From the NCBI RefSeq assembly GCF_039693965.1, contig NZ_CP155576.1:1178001-1242000 (forward strand): DNA of 64,000 nucleotides, given 5' to 3'. Source of the stretch: Moraxella sp. K1664. Lineage in GTDB: Bacteria > Pseudomonadota > Gammaproteobacteria > Pseudomonadales > Moraxellaceae. The notes under the pieces are model-generated. The model did not search any database, had not been told where the DNA came from, and was given only the letters and a program-made list of their open reading frames with translations. This document shows positions 37,038 through 45,331 of this stretch, in pieces (positions within the stretch are counted from its first letter, which is position 1; every line of letters starts with the position of its first letter). The translations under genes were made by a program, and so were the position numbers.

Positions 37038-37755
37038 GATTATCCTAGTAACAGGGGCAAGCCGTGGTATCGGGCGTGCCATTGCCGAGCAGTTTGCCAG
37101 CGAAGGGCATTTTGTCATTGGCACCGCCACCAGCGAGCGTGGGGCAGAAGCGATAGAAGAGTATCTGTCTGAGTCGGGCGGTATCGGGCGTGTGCTTGAT
37201 GTCTGTGATGATGCGGCGATTGATAAGCTCTTTGAAGAGATTGATAGTGTGTATGGTTCGGTCAATGTACTGGTCAATAACGCAGGCATTACCAAAGATG
37301 GTCTGCTCATGCGAATGAAAGATGAAGACTGGGCGAGCGTGCTTGACACCAACTTGACCGCCATCTATCGCATGAGTCGCCGTGCGGTGCGTGGCATGAT
37401 GAAAGCCCGCTCTGGACGTATCATTAACGTCACATCCGTGGTCGGGCAGATGGGAAATGCAGGTCAGACCAATTACGCCGCATCTAAGGCAGGCGTGGAG
37501 GGCTTTACCCGTGCGTTGGCTCGTGAGATTGGCTCTCGTGGCGTAACGGTAAACTGTGTCGCTCCTGGCTTTGTAGAGACAGACATGACCGAAGAGCTAG
37601 ACGAGCGTTTGGTAAACTCCATGTTGGACGCTGTACCGCTTGGGCGTATGGCTCAGCCTGAGGAGATTGCCGCGGCGGTGTCGTTTTTGGCAAGTGATGG
37701 GGCAAGCTACATCACTGGCGAAGTGCTGGCGGTCAATGGTGGCATGTACATGTGA
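37027..37755 (+). CDS. fabG: 3-oxoacyl-ACP reductase FabG
   Basis: A 242-residue short-chain dehydrogenase: NADPH motif LVTGASRGIGRAIAEQ, NNAG at the end of VLVNNAGITKDGLLMRM, catalytic Ser in INVTSVVGQMGNAGQ, YAASKAG (Tyr/Lys), and C-terminal GEVLAVNGGMYM. Reduces beta-ketoacyl-ACP. Translationally coupled to fabD; acpP follows 157 bases later. Confidence 0.97.
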   Translation: MSRKIILVTGASRGIGRAIAEQFASEGHFVIGTATSERGAEAIEEYLSESGGIGRVLDVCDDAAIDKLFEEIDSVYGSVNVLVNNAGITKDGLLMRMKDEDWASVLDTNLTAIYRMSRRAVRGMMKARSGRIINVTSVVGQMGNAGQTNYAASKAGVEGFTRALAREIGSRGVTVNCVAPGFVETDMTEELDERLVNSMLDAVPLGRMAQPEEIAAAVSFLASDGASYITGEVLAVNGGMYM

Positions 37756-37912
37756 TTTGTCACGTGTACGTCACGATTTTATGTAAATTTGTGAACGAGC
37801 GTACTAATAGCACTTGCACAAATGACAAAAATGTTTTATCATACACAAGTTTTCAGTCATCAAATCATTGGTGCTGATTTTCTTAAATTCCCATGTTAAA
37901 AAGGATACTCTT

Positions 37913-38146
37913 ATGAGCGATATCGAAGCCAAAGTAAAAGCAGCCGTTGCTGAGCAACTTAGCCTAAATGCTGACGAGATTAACAATGCAGCGTCTTTCA
38001 TGGACGACCTAGGTGCAGACTCTCTTGACCTAGTGGAGCTTGTGATGGCGTTTGAAAATGAGTTTGGTATTACCATTCCCGACGAAGATTCAGCTGAGCT
38101 GACCACTGTTCAAAAAGCCATTGACTACGTGTCTGCCAAAGTATAA
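37913..38146 (+). CDS. acpP: Acyl carrier protein
   Basis: A 77-residue acidic protein. Start at the ATG at 37913, with AAAGGA at 37899-37904. The phosphopantetheine Ser is in [20 protein letters not shown]; the C-terminal helix reads [10 protein letters not shown]. Carries growing acyl chains. Standard fabD-fabG-acpP order; fabF does not follow. Confidence 0.98.
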   Translation: MSDIEAKVKAAVAEQLSLNADEINNAASFMDDLGADSLDLVELVMAFENEFGITIPDEDSAELTTVQKAIDYVSAKV

Positions 38147-38168
38147 GCCAGGCAGAAGTCAAACACAC

Positions 38169-38200
38169 ACCACTTTTTAGTTTTAAAAAGTGGTTTTTTT
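38169..38200 (+). terminator. Terminator of the fab-acpP operon
   Basis: ACCACTTTTT (38169-38178) and AAAAAGTGGT (38185-38194), then a T-run. Confidence 0.9.
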
Positions 38201-38207
38201 ATGTCAT

Positions 38208-38492
38208 TAGGGCGCGCCTGCCTTTTATGTTTGTAATGAAAAATGCCTGTTTAAAAAAGCAGGGGAATCGCCCGTTTTTCAAGGAAAAAACGCAGGTTGA
38301 TAGTCATTCTATCAAGCAAGTTTTTGACGATGAAAAACAATCCGACCACTTAAACTGGGTAAATTTTTAAGATTTTTTACTTAATTTTTTAAATTTAAGT
38401 GGTCGGATAGCCATTTTTCATGCAAAAGCATCATTTTATTGCTATAAAATTTCTGAATATTAAATTGTGTTATAAAGGGTAGGCATGCCCTA
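38208..38492 (+). mobile_element. Structured TA-flanked repeat element, copy A
   Basis: Begins TAGGGCGCGCCTG at 38208 and ends in a near-complement (GTAGGCATGCCCTA) at 38492; CAT flanks both ends. The core 38208-38427 matches the reverse complement of 58920-59148 over most of its length (for example GAAAAATGCCTGTTTAAAAA, CCGTTTTTCAAGGAAAAA). It has no ORF but stacked hairpins: CCTG/CAGG near 38250, TTGATAG/CTATCAA near 38297-38315, and a 14-bp perfect stem TCCGACCACTTAAA (38341-38354) with TTTAAGTGGTCGGA (38394-38407). It resembles a MITE. The right-hand ~65 bases are not conserved between copies. Confidence 0.7.
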
Positions 38493-38635
38493 CATAAGTA
38501 TAACAATTTTACGCATAAATACAGTGCAAATTTTTATCATTTTATACTAAGATAGCAGGGAGTTTAAGGATGGTTGCTAGACAAACCATGCTAAACGTCA
38601 ACACACTTTCTATCAAATCCAAATAAGGAGCCATC

Positions 38636-39130
38636 ATGGGTATTTTTAGTTTTGCCAAAGACATCGGCGATAAAGTATTTAACCGCAATAAAAAAGAGCA
38701 ATCAGCCCCAACAACCCCTACACCAACAACATCAGCTCCTGCTGAGCCTAGTGCCCAAGAGATTGCCAATTTGCTGTTGGCTCGTGTGCAAGCTAATGCT
38801 AATATCACTGGCTTAAAGGTCAACTATAATGGTAATACTGATACGGTTGTCCTGTCAGGTATGGCCGCATCGCAAGCCGACCGTGAAAAAGCGGTACTTG
38901 CCGCAGGTAATGTTCAGCACGTCGCTCAGGTGGATGACCAATTGAGCGTGGCAATGCCTGAATCTGAGTCTCGTTTTTATACCGTCAAATCAGGCGATAC
39001 GTTATCAAAAATTGCCAAAGAAATGTACGGCAATGCCAACGAGTACAACAAAATCTTTGAAGCGAACCAACCGCTACTATCTCACCCTGACAAAATCTAT
39101 GTGGGTCAAGTGTTGCGTATCCCTGCCTAA
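38636..39130 (+). CDS. kbp: Potassium-binding BON/LysM-domain protein (Kbp/YgaU-like)
   Basis: A 164-residue protein; AAGGAG before the ATG. N-terminus GIFSFAKDIGDKVFN matches the YgaU pattern. Then comes a Pro/Thr-rich linker, a BON domain (~50-105, ITGLKVNYNGNTDTVVLSGMAASQADREKAVLAAGNV), and a C-terminal LysM domain (RFYTVKSGDTLSKIAKEMYGNANEYNKIFEANQPLL, KIYVGQVLRIPA). No signal peptide, so cytoplasmic as in E. coli, where the orthologue binds K+. It has its own terminator. Confidence 0.92.
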   Translation: MGIFSFAKDIGDKVFNRNKKEQSAPTTPTPTTSAPAEPSAQEIANLLLARVQANANITGLKVNYNGNTDTVVLSGMAASQADREKAVLAAGNVQHVAQVDDQLSVAMPESESRFYTVKSGDTLSKIAKEMYGNANEYNKIFEANQPLLSHPDKIYVGQVLRIPA

Positions 39131-39150
39131 TATGACGGCATGAATGATAA

Positions 39151-39180
39151 ACACCTTGATGGCTATCAAGGTGTTTTTTA
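39151..39180 (+). terminator. Terminator of kbp
   Basis: ACACCTTGAT (39151-39160) and ATCAAGGTGT (39165-39174), four-base loop, T-run. Confidence 0.92.
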
Positions 39181-39241
39181 TGCTAAAAATTGGCAAAATG
39201 ATATTGTCAAGCTGGGTGAAATTTTATACAATAACCGCTCC

Positions 39242-39319
39242 ATTAGTCGGGGTGCTGTCCATGACGGCTGAGAAATACCCGTGAACCTGATACAGTTAAT
39301 ACTGGCGTAGGAAACTAAT
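39242..39319 (+). promoter_or_regulatory. Thiamine pyrophosphate (TPP/THI) riboswitch
   Basis: P1 stem ATTAGT (39242-39247) with ACTAAT (39314-39319). The conserved core is present: TCGGGGTGCT, GGCTGAGAAATACCCGTGAA, CCTGATACAGTTAATACTG, GCGTAGGAAACT. These match the THI-box consensus at the pyrimidine- and pyrophosphate-sensing helices. About 97 bases separate it from the ATG of the Nramp-like gene. I cannot tell whether control is by termination or by sequestering the ribosome site; there is no clear T-tailed hairpin. Confidence 0.93.
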
Positions 39320-39415
39320 CGTGTCATTCTTATTGTCTTTATCCTTGGTGGTCATCATCAGGGTAGTTTTTGGTGTGGACGGTCATGGGTTGCCCTTTAT
39401 TTATCGGGGTTTATC

Positions 39416-40657
39416 ATGACAACCAAACTCACTACTTTATCCACACCGCCCAAATCCGCATTTTTTAGCCAGTATGGGCCTGGTATCATCATGGCGTCGT
39501 CCTGTGTGGGCGGTTCGCACATTATTGCGTCCACACAAGCAGGCGTGTATTATGGCTGGCAATTGGCAGGGCTGATTGTGCTGGTCAATGCCTTAAAATA
39601 TCCCTTTTTTCGCCTTGCCTTTGACTATGCCAACCAAAACGACAAAACGCTACTGGCAGGCTATGCCGAGCGTGGGCGTGGCTATCTCATGCTGTTTTTG
39701 GTGTTTAATATGTTCGCCACAGTCGTCAATGTCGCAGGGGGTACGCTACTGTCGGCGGTACTGCTTGGCATGATGATGGGACAGGGCGTGCCGTTGCCAA
39801 TGTTAAATGCGATTATCATGATAAGTTTTGTGTGGCTCATCTTTGGCAAACAATACCAAAAACTTGACCACATCTCCAAATTTATCATGCTTGCTCTAAG
39901 TGTCATCACGCTGGTCGCCCTTGTCATGGTCATGGCAAATCCCACACCGTCTGCCCCTGTGTCGCCCCCGTCCCCATGGGTGTGGAGTGCCGTGCCGTTT
40001 TTGGTGGCACTGATGGGCTGGATGCCTGCTCCGATGGAGCTTAGTGTGTCAAGCTCGCTGTGGATTGCCGAAAAAAACAAAATCAACCCTGACTATAAGC
40101 ACCGCTATCGCCGTGATTTTAATGTCAGCTATGCCGTGAGCGTGGTGCTGGCACTCATGTTCATGGCGTTGGGGGCGATGGTGGCGATAGGCGATGGCGA
40201 GCCACTACAAGGCGGTAAGTTTGTCGGTGAGTTCGTGGGTATGTACGCCCACGCCATTGGCGAGTGGACACGTCTGCCTATGCTGTTTGTGGCGTTTGTG
40301 TGTATCTATGGCACGACAATCGTGGCGGTGGACGGCTATTCACGGGGCAATCAGCAAGCGGTGGCGATTTTACAAAACCGACCGCTTGATGACAACACCC
40401 AACAAAAACACCTTCGCTACTGGACGCTAGGCTCGCTGTTGATGGCGGGGGTGGTCATTGGGCTGTTTGGGGGTATGGTGGGTAAGATGATTGCCTTTGC
40501 CATGACCTTGTCGTTTTTGTTTGCCCCTGTGTTTGCGTGGTTAAATTGGGGCTTGCGTCATAAATGCTTGCCCCAACCTGTGTGGGTCAATATGCTGGCG
40601 TATGCAGGGCTGTTGTATTTGGTGGCGATGGTGGGGCTGTATTTGGGTAGTCGCTGA
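39416..40657 (+). CDS. Nramp-superfamily carrier under TPP riboswitch control
   Basis: A 413-residue membrane protein with about 11 hydrophobic helices and the Nramp/SLC11 opening YGPGIIMASSCVGGSHIIASTQAG. Aligned with canonical Nramp, the metal-binding DPGN of TM1 is GGSH, and the MPH of TM6 is MPA (LMGWMPAPMELSVSSSLW). The Asp, Asn and His side chains near the metal site are therefore missing, and classical Mn/Fe transport is unlikely to follow the known mechanism. The riboswitch suggests uptake of thiamine, a precursor, or an ion needed for its synthesis or use. Monocistronic. The fold is confident; the substrate is inference. Confidence 0.85.
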   Translation: MTTKLTTLSTPPKSAFFSQYGPGIIMASSCVGGSHIIASTQAGVYYGWQLAGLIVLVNALKYPFFRLAFDYANQNDKTLLAGYAERGRGYLMLFLVFNMFATVVNVAGGTLLSAVLLGMMMGQGVPLPMLNAIIMISFVWLIFGKQYQKLDHISKFIMLALSVITLVALVMVMANPTPSAPVSPPSPWVWSAVPFLVALMGWMPAPMELSVSSSLWIAEKNKINPDYKHRYRRDFNVSYAVSVVLALMFMALGAMVAIGDGEPLQGGKFVGEFVGMYAHAIGEWTRLPMLFVAFVCIYGTTIVAVDGYSRGNQQAVAILQNRPLDDNTQQKHLRYWTLGSLLMAGVVIGLFGGMVGKMIAFAMTLSFLFAPVFAWLNWGLRHKCLPQPVWVNMLAYAGLLYLVAMVGLYLGSR

Positions 40658-40738
40658 GTTGTCAAATATTTGTTTGGTGGCAAGGTGTATATCATGTACC
40701 AATATGATTTTTTATTTAAAAGGTGCGTGGTACACACC

Positions 40739-40969
40739 TTACTTTTTAACCATATTTATAATTATAAAATGGATAAAAACAAAACCACAAACTTGGGGAG
40801 TTTGTGGTTTCATAGGGGTTTTGCTACTTGCGTTATCCATAAGGGCTTCCATAATATCAGCGGTCTTCCATGTTGGCTTATCCATTTGCCATATCCTTGC
40901 TGATGTGCGTATTATGCCAAAATCTAGCCCATAAGAAAATACGCCAATGTCATCAATGCGTGTAAGCAT
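40739..40969 (-). CDS. Possible small protein downstream of coaE
   Basis: A 76-residue open frame that begins 23 bases after the coaE stop codon on the same strand. The first 56 residues (MLTRIDDIGVFSYGLDFGII..., WKTADIMEALMDNASS) have a protein-like composition; the last 20 read through the terminator hairpin, which argues against the full-length product. I do not recognise it. It may be a remnant. The rest of this 335-base gap holds only the terminator and the palindrome TGTAAGCATTTGCTTACA at 40961-40978. Confidence 0.25.
   Translation of the reverse strand: MLTRIDDIGVFSYGLDFGIIRTSARIWQMDKPTWKTADIMEALMDNASSKTPMKPQTPQVCGFVFIHFIIINMVKK
40778..40812. terminator. Bidirectional terminator between the Nramp-like gene and coaE
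   Basis: AAACCACAAACT and AGTTTGTGGTTT form a 12-bp stem around a five-base G-rich loop. T-runs occur on both strands. Confidence 0.8.
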
Positions 40970-40992
40970 TTGCTTACAAGGTGTTTTTTAAA

Positions 40993-41640
40993 TCATTTAT
41001 CTTTTGCTAAATCGTTTGCCATAGCCAGATATGTTTGATGTAACGCATTGATTTGGCGATATAAATTAGCCAAACTCCCTGTATTATCTATCACGTCATT
41101 GGCATAAGATAGGCGTATATCTCGGCGGATTTGCTTGTCAATGATTGCTAAAATGTCCTTATCACTTTGTCCGTCTCGTCTGCTGGCTCGCTGTATTTGT
41201 AGCTCTATCGGCACGTCCACCACCAAAATCCTATCACAAAGGGCGGTCAAACCCTTATCATCGCCTTGAATACTTTCTAATAAAAGCGGGGCGGATAATA
41301 TGGCGTAGGGGCTACTGGCGTGGTCAAGCTCGTGCCTGATTTGGGTGCGTATGGCAGGGTGGGTGATGGCATTTAGCGTGGCAAGTTTGGCAGGGTCAGC
41401 AAAGACAAGCTCACGCAGGTAAGTGCGGTTAAGCACACCGTCCGTAAGAATATCCGCCCCAAAAGCGTGGGCAAGCTCATCTAATACAGGCGAGCCTTTG
41501 GCGGTGATGGTATGGCTGATGACATCAGCATCTATCACGTCTATGCCGAGCGTGGCAAAATGGTCGCTCACGGCAGTTTTTCCGCTACCGATACCGCCTG
41601 TTAAGCCGATGATAAAGGGGGATTTGGGAGTGGTTGGCAT
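40993..41640 (-). CDS. coaE: Dephospho-CoA kinase
   Basis: A 215-residue P-loop kinase: Walker A in IGLTGGIGSGKTAVSDHFATLG, the substrate residues in VIDADVISH, a LID region with RASRRDGQSDKDILAIIDKQ, and VIDNTGSLANLYRQI at the C-terminus. It catalyses the last step of coenzyme A synthesis. In many relatives it follows pilD; here it stands apart. Confidence 0.95.
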   Translation of the reverse strand: MPTTPKSPFIIGLTGGIGSGKTAVSDHFATLGIDVIDADVISHTITAKGSPVLDELAHAFGADILTDGVLNRTYLRELVFADPAKLATLNAITHPAIRTQIRHELDHASSPYAILSAPLLLESIQGDDKGLTALCDRILVVDVPIELQIQRASRRDGQSDKDILAIIDKQIRRDIRLSYANDVIDNTGSLANLYRQINALHQTYLAMANDLAKDK

Positions 41641-41810
41641 GGTTTGTCTTTTTAAATGATAAAAGGGTATTTAGTTTATAATAAAGGATTGGTAATTGGT
41701 AGGGGTAGATTGTATTTTTAAATAATTTTAATCTTATCAATGATTTATAAAATAAAATTTAACATATTAAAAATCAAAAACCTGTATCCAAATGCCAATC
41801 ATCTAAAAAA

Positions 41811-41819
41811 TGCTATAAT
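41811..41819 (+). promoter_or_regulatory. Extended -10 promoter for tsaD
   Basis: TGCTATAAT, a consensus extended -10, 27 bases before the tsaD ATG. No clear -35. Confidence 0.62.
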
Positions 41820-41846
41820 ACCCCAAATTTTTGGAAAAAGACAATC

Positions 41847-42887
41847 ATGAAAGTATTAGGTTTAGAAACGTCCTGCGATGAGACAGGGCTTGCCATTTAT
41901 GATAGCGAGCTAAACGGCGGTCAAGGTGGGGTGCTGGCACAGGTGCTGTATAGCCAGATTGAGCTACACGCCACTTATGGTGGGGTCGTGCCTGAGCTTG
42001 CCAGTAGAGACCACATTCGTAAACTGGTACCACTGTTTAACGAACTCCTAGATAAGGCAAATATCGCCAAATCCGACATTGATGCGGTCGCCTACACCAA
42101 AGGACCCGGCTTGATTGGGGCACTCATGACAGGGGCGTTATTTGGGCGGACGCTTGCCTATGGGCTTGGTGTGCCTGCCATTGGCGTTCACCACATGGAA
42201 GGGCACCTGCTTGCTCCGATGATAGAAAATGATAAAGGGGTCAATTTCCCCTTTGTTTGTCTGCTCGTCTCGGGCGGTCATACCATGCTGGTGCGAGCAG
42301 ACGGCGTGGGGCGGTATGAGATATTGGGCGAGAGTATTGATGATGCGGTGGGCGAGTGTTTTGATAAAACCGCCAAAATGCTCGGTCTGCCTTACCCCGG
42401 TGGGCCGAATGTGGAGCGACTTGCCAAAGGGGGTAATCCCCACGCCTATGACTTGCCACGCCCGATGATGGGTAAGGGGCTGGATTTTAGTTTTAGTGGC
42501 ATGAAAACAGCCGTGCATAATCTGATTAAGGACACCAAAGGGAGCGACACCGACCCTGTGGTGCGGGCGGACATCTCGGCAAGTTTTCAGTATGCGGTGG
42601 TGGATACGCTGGTCAAAAAATGCACCAAAGCCCTAAAACAAACAGGGCTAAAACAACTGGTCATCGCAGGGGGTGTGTCTGCCAATGCGAGCCTACGCAC
42701 GCATTTGGAGACCGCCCTTGCCAAAATGGGGGCGAGCGTGCATTATGCCCCCTTGCACCTATGCACCGACAACGGAGCGATGATAGCCTATGCAGGATAT
42801 TGCCGTCTTAGCATGGGGCAGGCGGACGATTTGGCGGTGGCGTGCGTGCCACGATGGAGCATGGAGAGTTTGGCGGTAGAGTCATGA
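41847..42887 (+). CDS. tsaD: tRNA N6-threonylcarbamoyltransferase TsaD
   Basis: A 346-residue ASKHA-fold protein. [19 protein letters not shown] at the N-terminus, metal-binding HMEGH in [37 protein letters not shown], and [16 protein letters not shown]. It transfers threonylcarbamoyl to A37 of ANN-decoding tRNAs with TsaB, TsaC and TsaE. Normal length. Confidence 0.97.
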   Translation: MKVLGLETSCDETGLAIYDSELNGGQGGVLAQVLYSQIELHATYGGVVPELASRDHIRKLVPLFNELLDKANIAKSDIDAVAYTKGPGLIGALMTGALFGRTLAYGLGVPAIGVHHMEGHLLAPMIENDKGVNFPFVCLLVSGGHTMLVRADGVGRYEILGESIDDAVGECFDKTAKMLGLPYPGGPNVERLAKGGNPHAYDLPRPMMGKGLDFSFSGMKTAVHNLIKDTKGSDTDPVVRADISASFQYAVVDTLVKKCTKALKQTGLKQLVIAGGVSANASLRTHLETALAKMGASVHYAPLHLCTDNGAMIAYAGYCRLSMGQADDLAVACVPRWSMESLAVES

Positions 42888-42932
42888 CCGCCCTGCCACG
42901 CCCATGTTTCTTTTACCATTAAGATAGCTTGC

Positions 42933-44480
42933 ATGATAGATTCTAACCACTGGCTGTTTGAGCTGTTAGCCATTTCACACTTTATCATTATATTGGTGTT
43001 CATTGCCAATATCTTGATACGCCAAAAGAACTATGGCGTGGCGATTGCGTGGATTGCGGTGCTGGCACTCATGCCGTATTTGGGGGTGGTGCTGTATCTG
43101 ATTTTTGGGCAGATTTTCATCAGTAAACGCTATCAGCACCGCATTGGCATGATTGAGACCATGCTCATTGACTTGGCAAGCCACCAAAACATCAATCTGG
43201 GCAGTGATAAAGACATCATCACCCACGACAAATGGCGAGCCTTGGCAGATAGGGGCGAGCGTGAGACAGGCTTTGGCGTGCAGGGCAATCACAGCGTAAC
43301 TTTGCTGTCGGGGGCGGGGCAGGTATTTGACGCACTCATCGATGACATCGATAACGCCAAGCATTCAGTACTGCTTGAATTTTATATCGTCCACCCCAAA
43401 GGGCAAGTGCTGGACGTATTTGACGCCTTGGAGCGTGCCTGTGAGCGTGGCGTGTCGTGCGTGCTGTTGGCAGATAGCGTGGGTAGTGCCAAGTTTTTTG
43501 TCCATGAGCGTTATCGCACCTTGACATCGGCAGGCGTGCGTGTCGAAGAGCTGTTTCCTGTGGGACTGTTCAAATCGTTGGTGGCTCGTGCCGATGTTCG
43601 CAATCACCGCAAACTGGTGTGTATCGATGAGCATGTCGGCTATACAGGCAGTTTTAATTTGGCAGACCCTAAGTTTTTTAAGCAAGACAGTGATGTCGGG
43701 CAGTGGATTGATGTCATGCTTCGGGTGGTGCATACGCAGGATTTGGGCGTGGTCAAAGCCATGGGGGCGGTCATCACGACTGATATGGGTGCCGAGACCG
43801 ATGACAACGTGTATTTTTTAAAAAACATCATCAACGACTACCGCAACAAACTCACCAATCGCACCGCCACGCTGTTAACCACGCCCACACCCACACAAAA
43901 ATCCTACCCCATAACCCACAACGTCCAATTACAACTGTTACCGTCCGCCCCACAACTGGCAGGGCATTTGGTGTATGAGACCATTGTTACGGCTCTATAT
44001 CATGCCAAACGTGAGATTGTCATTACCACGCCCTATTTTGTGCCTGATGAACCGTTAATGCTTGCCCTACTAAGTGCCAAACGCCGTGGCGTGGACGTGT
44101 GTATCATCATGCCCAAAGTCAATGATTCTAAGCTGGTCAAATATGCGTCCCAAGCCTATTTTGAGCCATTGTTAAAGGCAGGGGTTCGTTTGGCACTTTA
44201 TAAAAATGGTCTGCTACACAGCAAAATCATTAGCATTGATAAAGAATACGCCCTGTTTGGCACGGTCAATATGGACATGAGAAGTTTTTATCTTAACATG
44301 GAAGTAACCCTTGCCATTTATCGGGGTAATGAGAGCTACGGGCTGATTGATGAGATTGATGAGTTACAGCAGGATTATTTAAAAGGTTCTGATGAGCTGT
44401 CTTTTGATGAGTGGCAAGCCAGAAAGTGGCATTTAAAATTGCTAGACGGGGCGGTGAGACTGTTTAGTCCGTTGTTATAA
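42933..44480 (+). CDS. cls: Cardiolipin synthase (phospholipase D superfamily)
   Basis: A 515-residue protein. Two N-terminal helices (~8-26 and ~35-57). Two HKD motifs: NHRKLVCIDEHVGYTGSFN (~residue 225) and LHSKIISIDKEYALFGTVNMDMRSF (~residue 430). It condenses phosphatidylglycerol to cardiolipin in the inner membrane. It is 45 bases after tsaD with no visible promoter or terminator between, so co-transcription is possible. Confidence 0.94.
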   Translation: MIDSNHWLFELLAISHFIIILVFIANILIRQKNYGVAIAWIAVLALMPYLGVVLYLIFGQIFISKRYQHRIGMIETMLIDLASHQNINLGSDKDIITHDKWRALADRGERETGFGVQGNHSVTLLSGAGQVFDALIDDIDNAKHSVLLEFYIVHPKGQVLDVFDALERACERGVSCVLLADSVGSAKFFVHERYRTLTSAGVRVEELFPVGLFKSLVARADVRNHRKLVCIDEHVGYTGSFNLADPKFFKQDSDVGQWIDVMLRVVHTQDLGVVKAMGAVITTDMGAETDDNVYFLKNIINDYRNKLTNRTATLLTTPTPTQKSYPITHNVQLQLLPSAPQLAGHLVYETIVTALYHAKREIVITTPYFVPDEPLMLALLSAKRRGVDVCIIMPKVNDSKLVKYASQAYFEPLLKAGVRLALYKNGLLHSKIISIDKEYALFGTVNMDMRSFYLNMEVTLAIYRGNESYGLIDEIDELQQDYLKGSDELSFDEWQARKWHLKLLDGAVRLFSPLL

Positions 44481-44490
44481 AAGTGAAGTT

Positions 44491-44563
44491 ATAAAAATGG
44501 GGTAATAAAAATGGGGGTAATAAAAATGGGGGTAATAAAAATGGGGGTAATAAAAATGGGGTA
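44491..44563. repeat. Tandem 14/15-bp repeat, five copies
   Basis: The unit is ATAAAAATGGGGGTA: copies at 44491-44504 (14 bp, one G fewer), 44505-44519, 44520-44534, 44535-44549 and 44550-44563 (14 bp). It lies between the convergent cls and ccmB genes. Five regularly spaced G4/G5 runs on one strand. Confidence 0.93.
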
Positions 44564-44671
44564 AGTCTGAACCGACCCCCAAATCTTAAAAAATACCTTT
44601 GTAGGGGCGTGCTTTCCATGCCCTTTGGTGGTGTATTTTGAATTTAAATGATTGTAAAACAAAAACCCCAA

Positions 44672-45331
44672 TCAATCCGCCCACGCCATTTTTAAAATCC
44701 CTGCAATGACAAACGGCGTTATCATCACCGCCAAGATACTGCCTGCCCCGAGCATGGCAAGAATGGGCAAACCATTTAGCCCTGTGGCGTGCAAATCGAC
44801 CGCCCCTGTGGCAAAAATCAGCACAGGCAGTTGCATGGGTAGGGCGATGAGTGGCACGAGTACCGCCCCATTTTTTAGGGTGAGTGTGAGCGAGCTTGCG
44901 ATGGCAGACAGCATAAGAAGCATGGGTGAGCCGACCATGATAGACACCGCCAGCATGAGCGTGTCGCCCACAGGCAAGCCAAATAAAGGTATCGCCAGAA
45001 ATGATAACACCGCCACAAAGCCTGCACTAAACAGCCAATGCACCGCCAACCGCACAGCGACCCATGTGGCAAGCGGAGCATTTGAGACGACAAGCTCGGC
45101 AAGCGTGCCATTATCAAAATCAGGGCGAAACAGCTCTTCGATACCCATAACGAGCGACAACAGCACCGCTATCCACACCGCCGAACTTGCCAAGCGTAAC
45201 AGCGTGGCAGGCTCTGCCCCGATAGCAAGCGGAAACAGCGTGATGATGAGCAAAAATAGCACCAACGGATACAGCCACTGCACCGCCCCTTGACGTTTGA
45301 TTTGCCATTCTCGTTGTAGTAGAGCTTTCAT
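44672..45331 (-). CDS. ccmB: Heme exporter permease CcmB
   Basis: A 219-residue six-helix membrane protein with the CcmB pattern LLQREWQIKRQGAVQWLYPLVLFLL, LASSAVWIAVLLSLVMGIEELFRPDFDNGTLAELV and MVGSPMLLMLSAIASSLTLTLKNGAVLVPLIALPMQLPVLIFATGA. Works with CcmA, CcmC and CcmD to release heme-CcmE for cytochrome c maturation. Its start overlaps the ccmA stop codon by 4 bases. ccmC-H do not follow: the convergent cls gene comes next. Confidence 0.94.
   Translation of the reverse strand: MKALLQREWQIKRQGAVQWLYPLVLFLLIITLFPLAIGAEPATLLRLASSAVWIAVLLSLVMGIEELFRPDFDNGTLAELVVSNAPLATWVAVRLAVHWLFSAGFVAVLSFLAIPLFGLPVGDTLMLAVSIMVGSPMLLMLSAIASSLTLTLKNGAVLVPLIALPMQLPVLIFATGAVDLHATGLNGLPILAMLGAGSILAVMITPFVIAGILKMAWAD

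Noticed and set aside
40961-40978. Palindrome TGTAAGCATTTGCTTACA as the coaE terminator
   Set aside because: No T-run follows on the minus strand; the stronger T-flanked hairpin at 40778-40812 is the better candidate.
44489-44671. A minus-strand frame encoding repeated PIFIT units
   Set aside because: The repeats are only the translation of the 15-bp DNA tandem repeat; no start signal or homologous protein.
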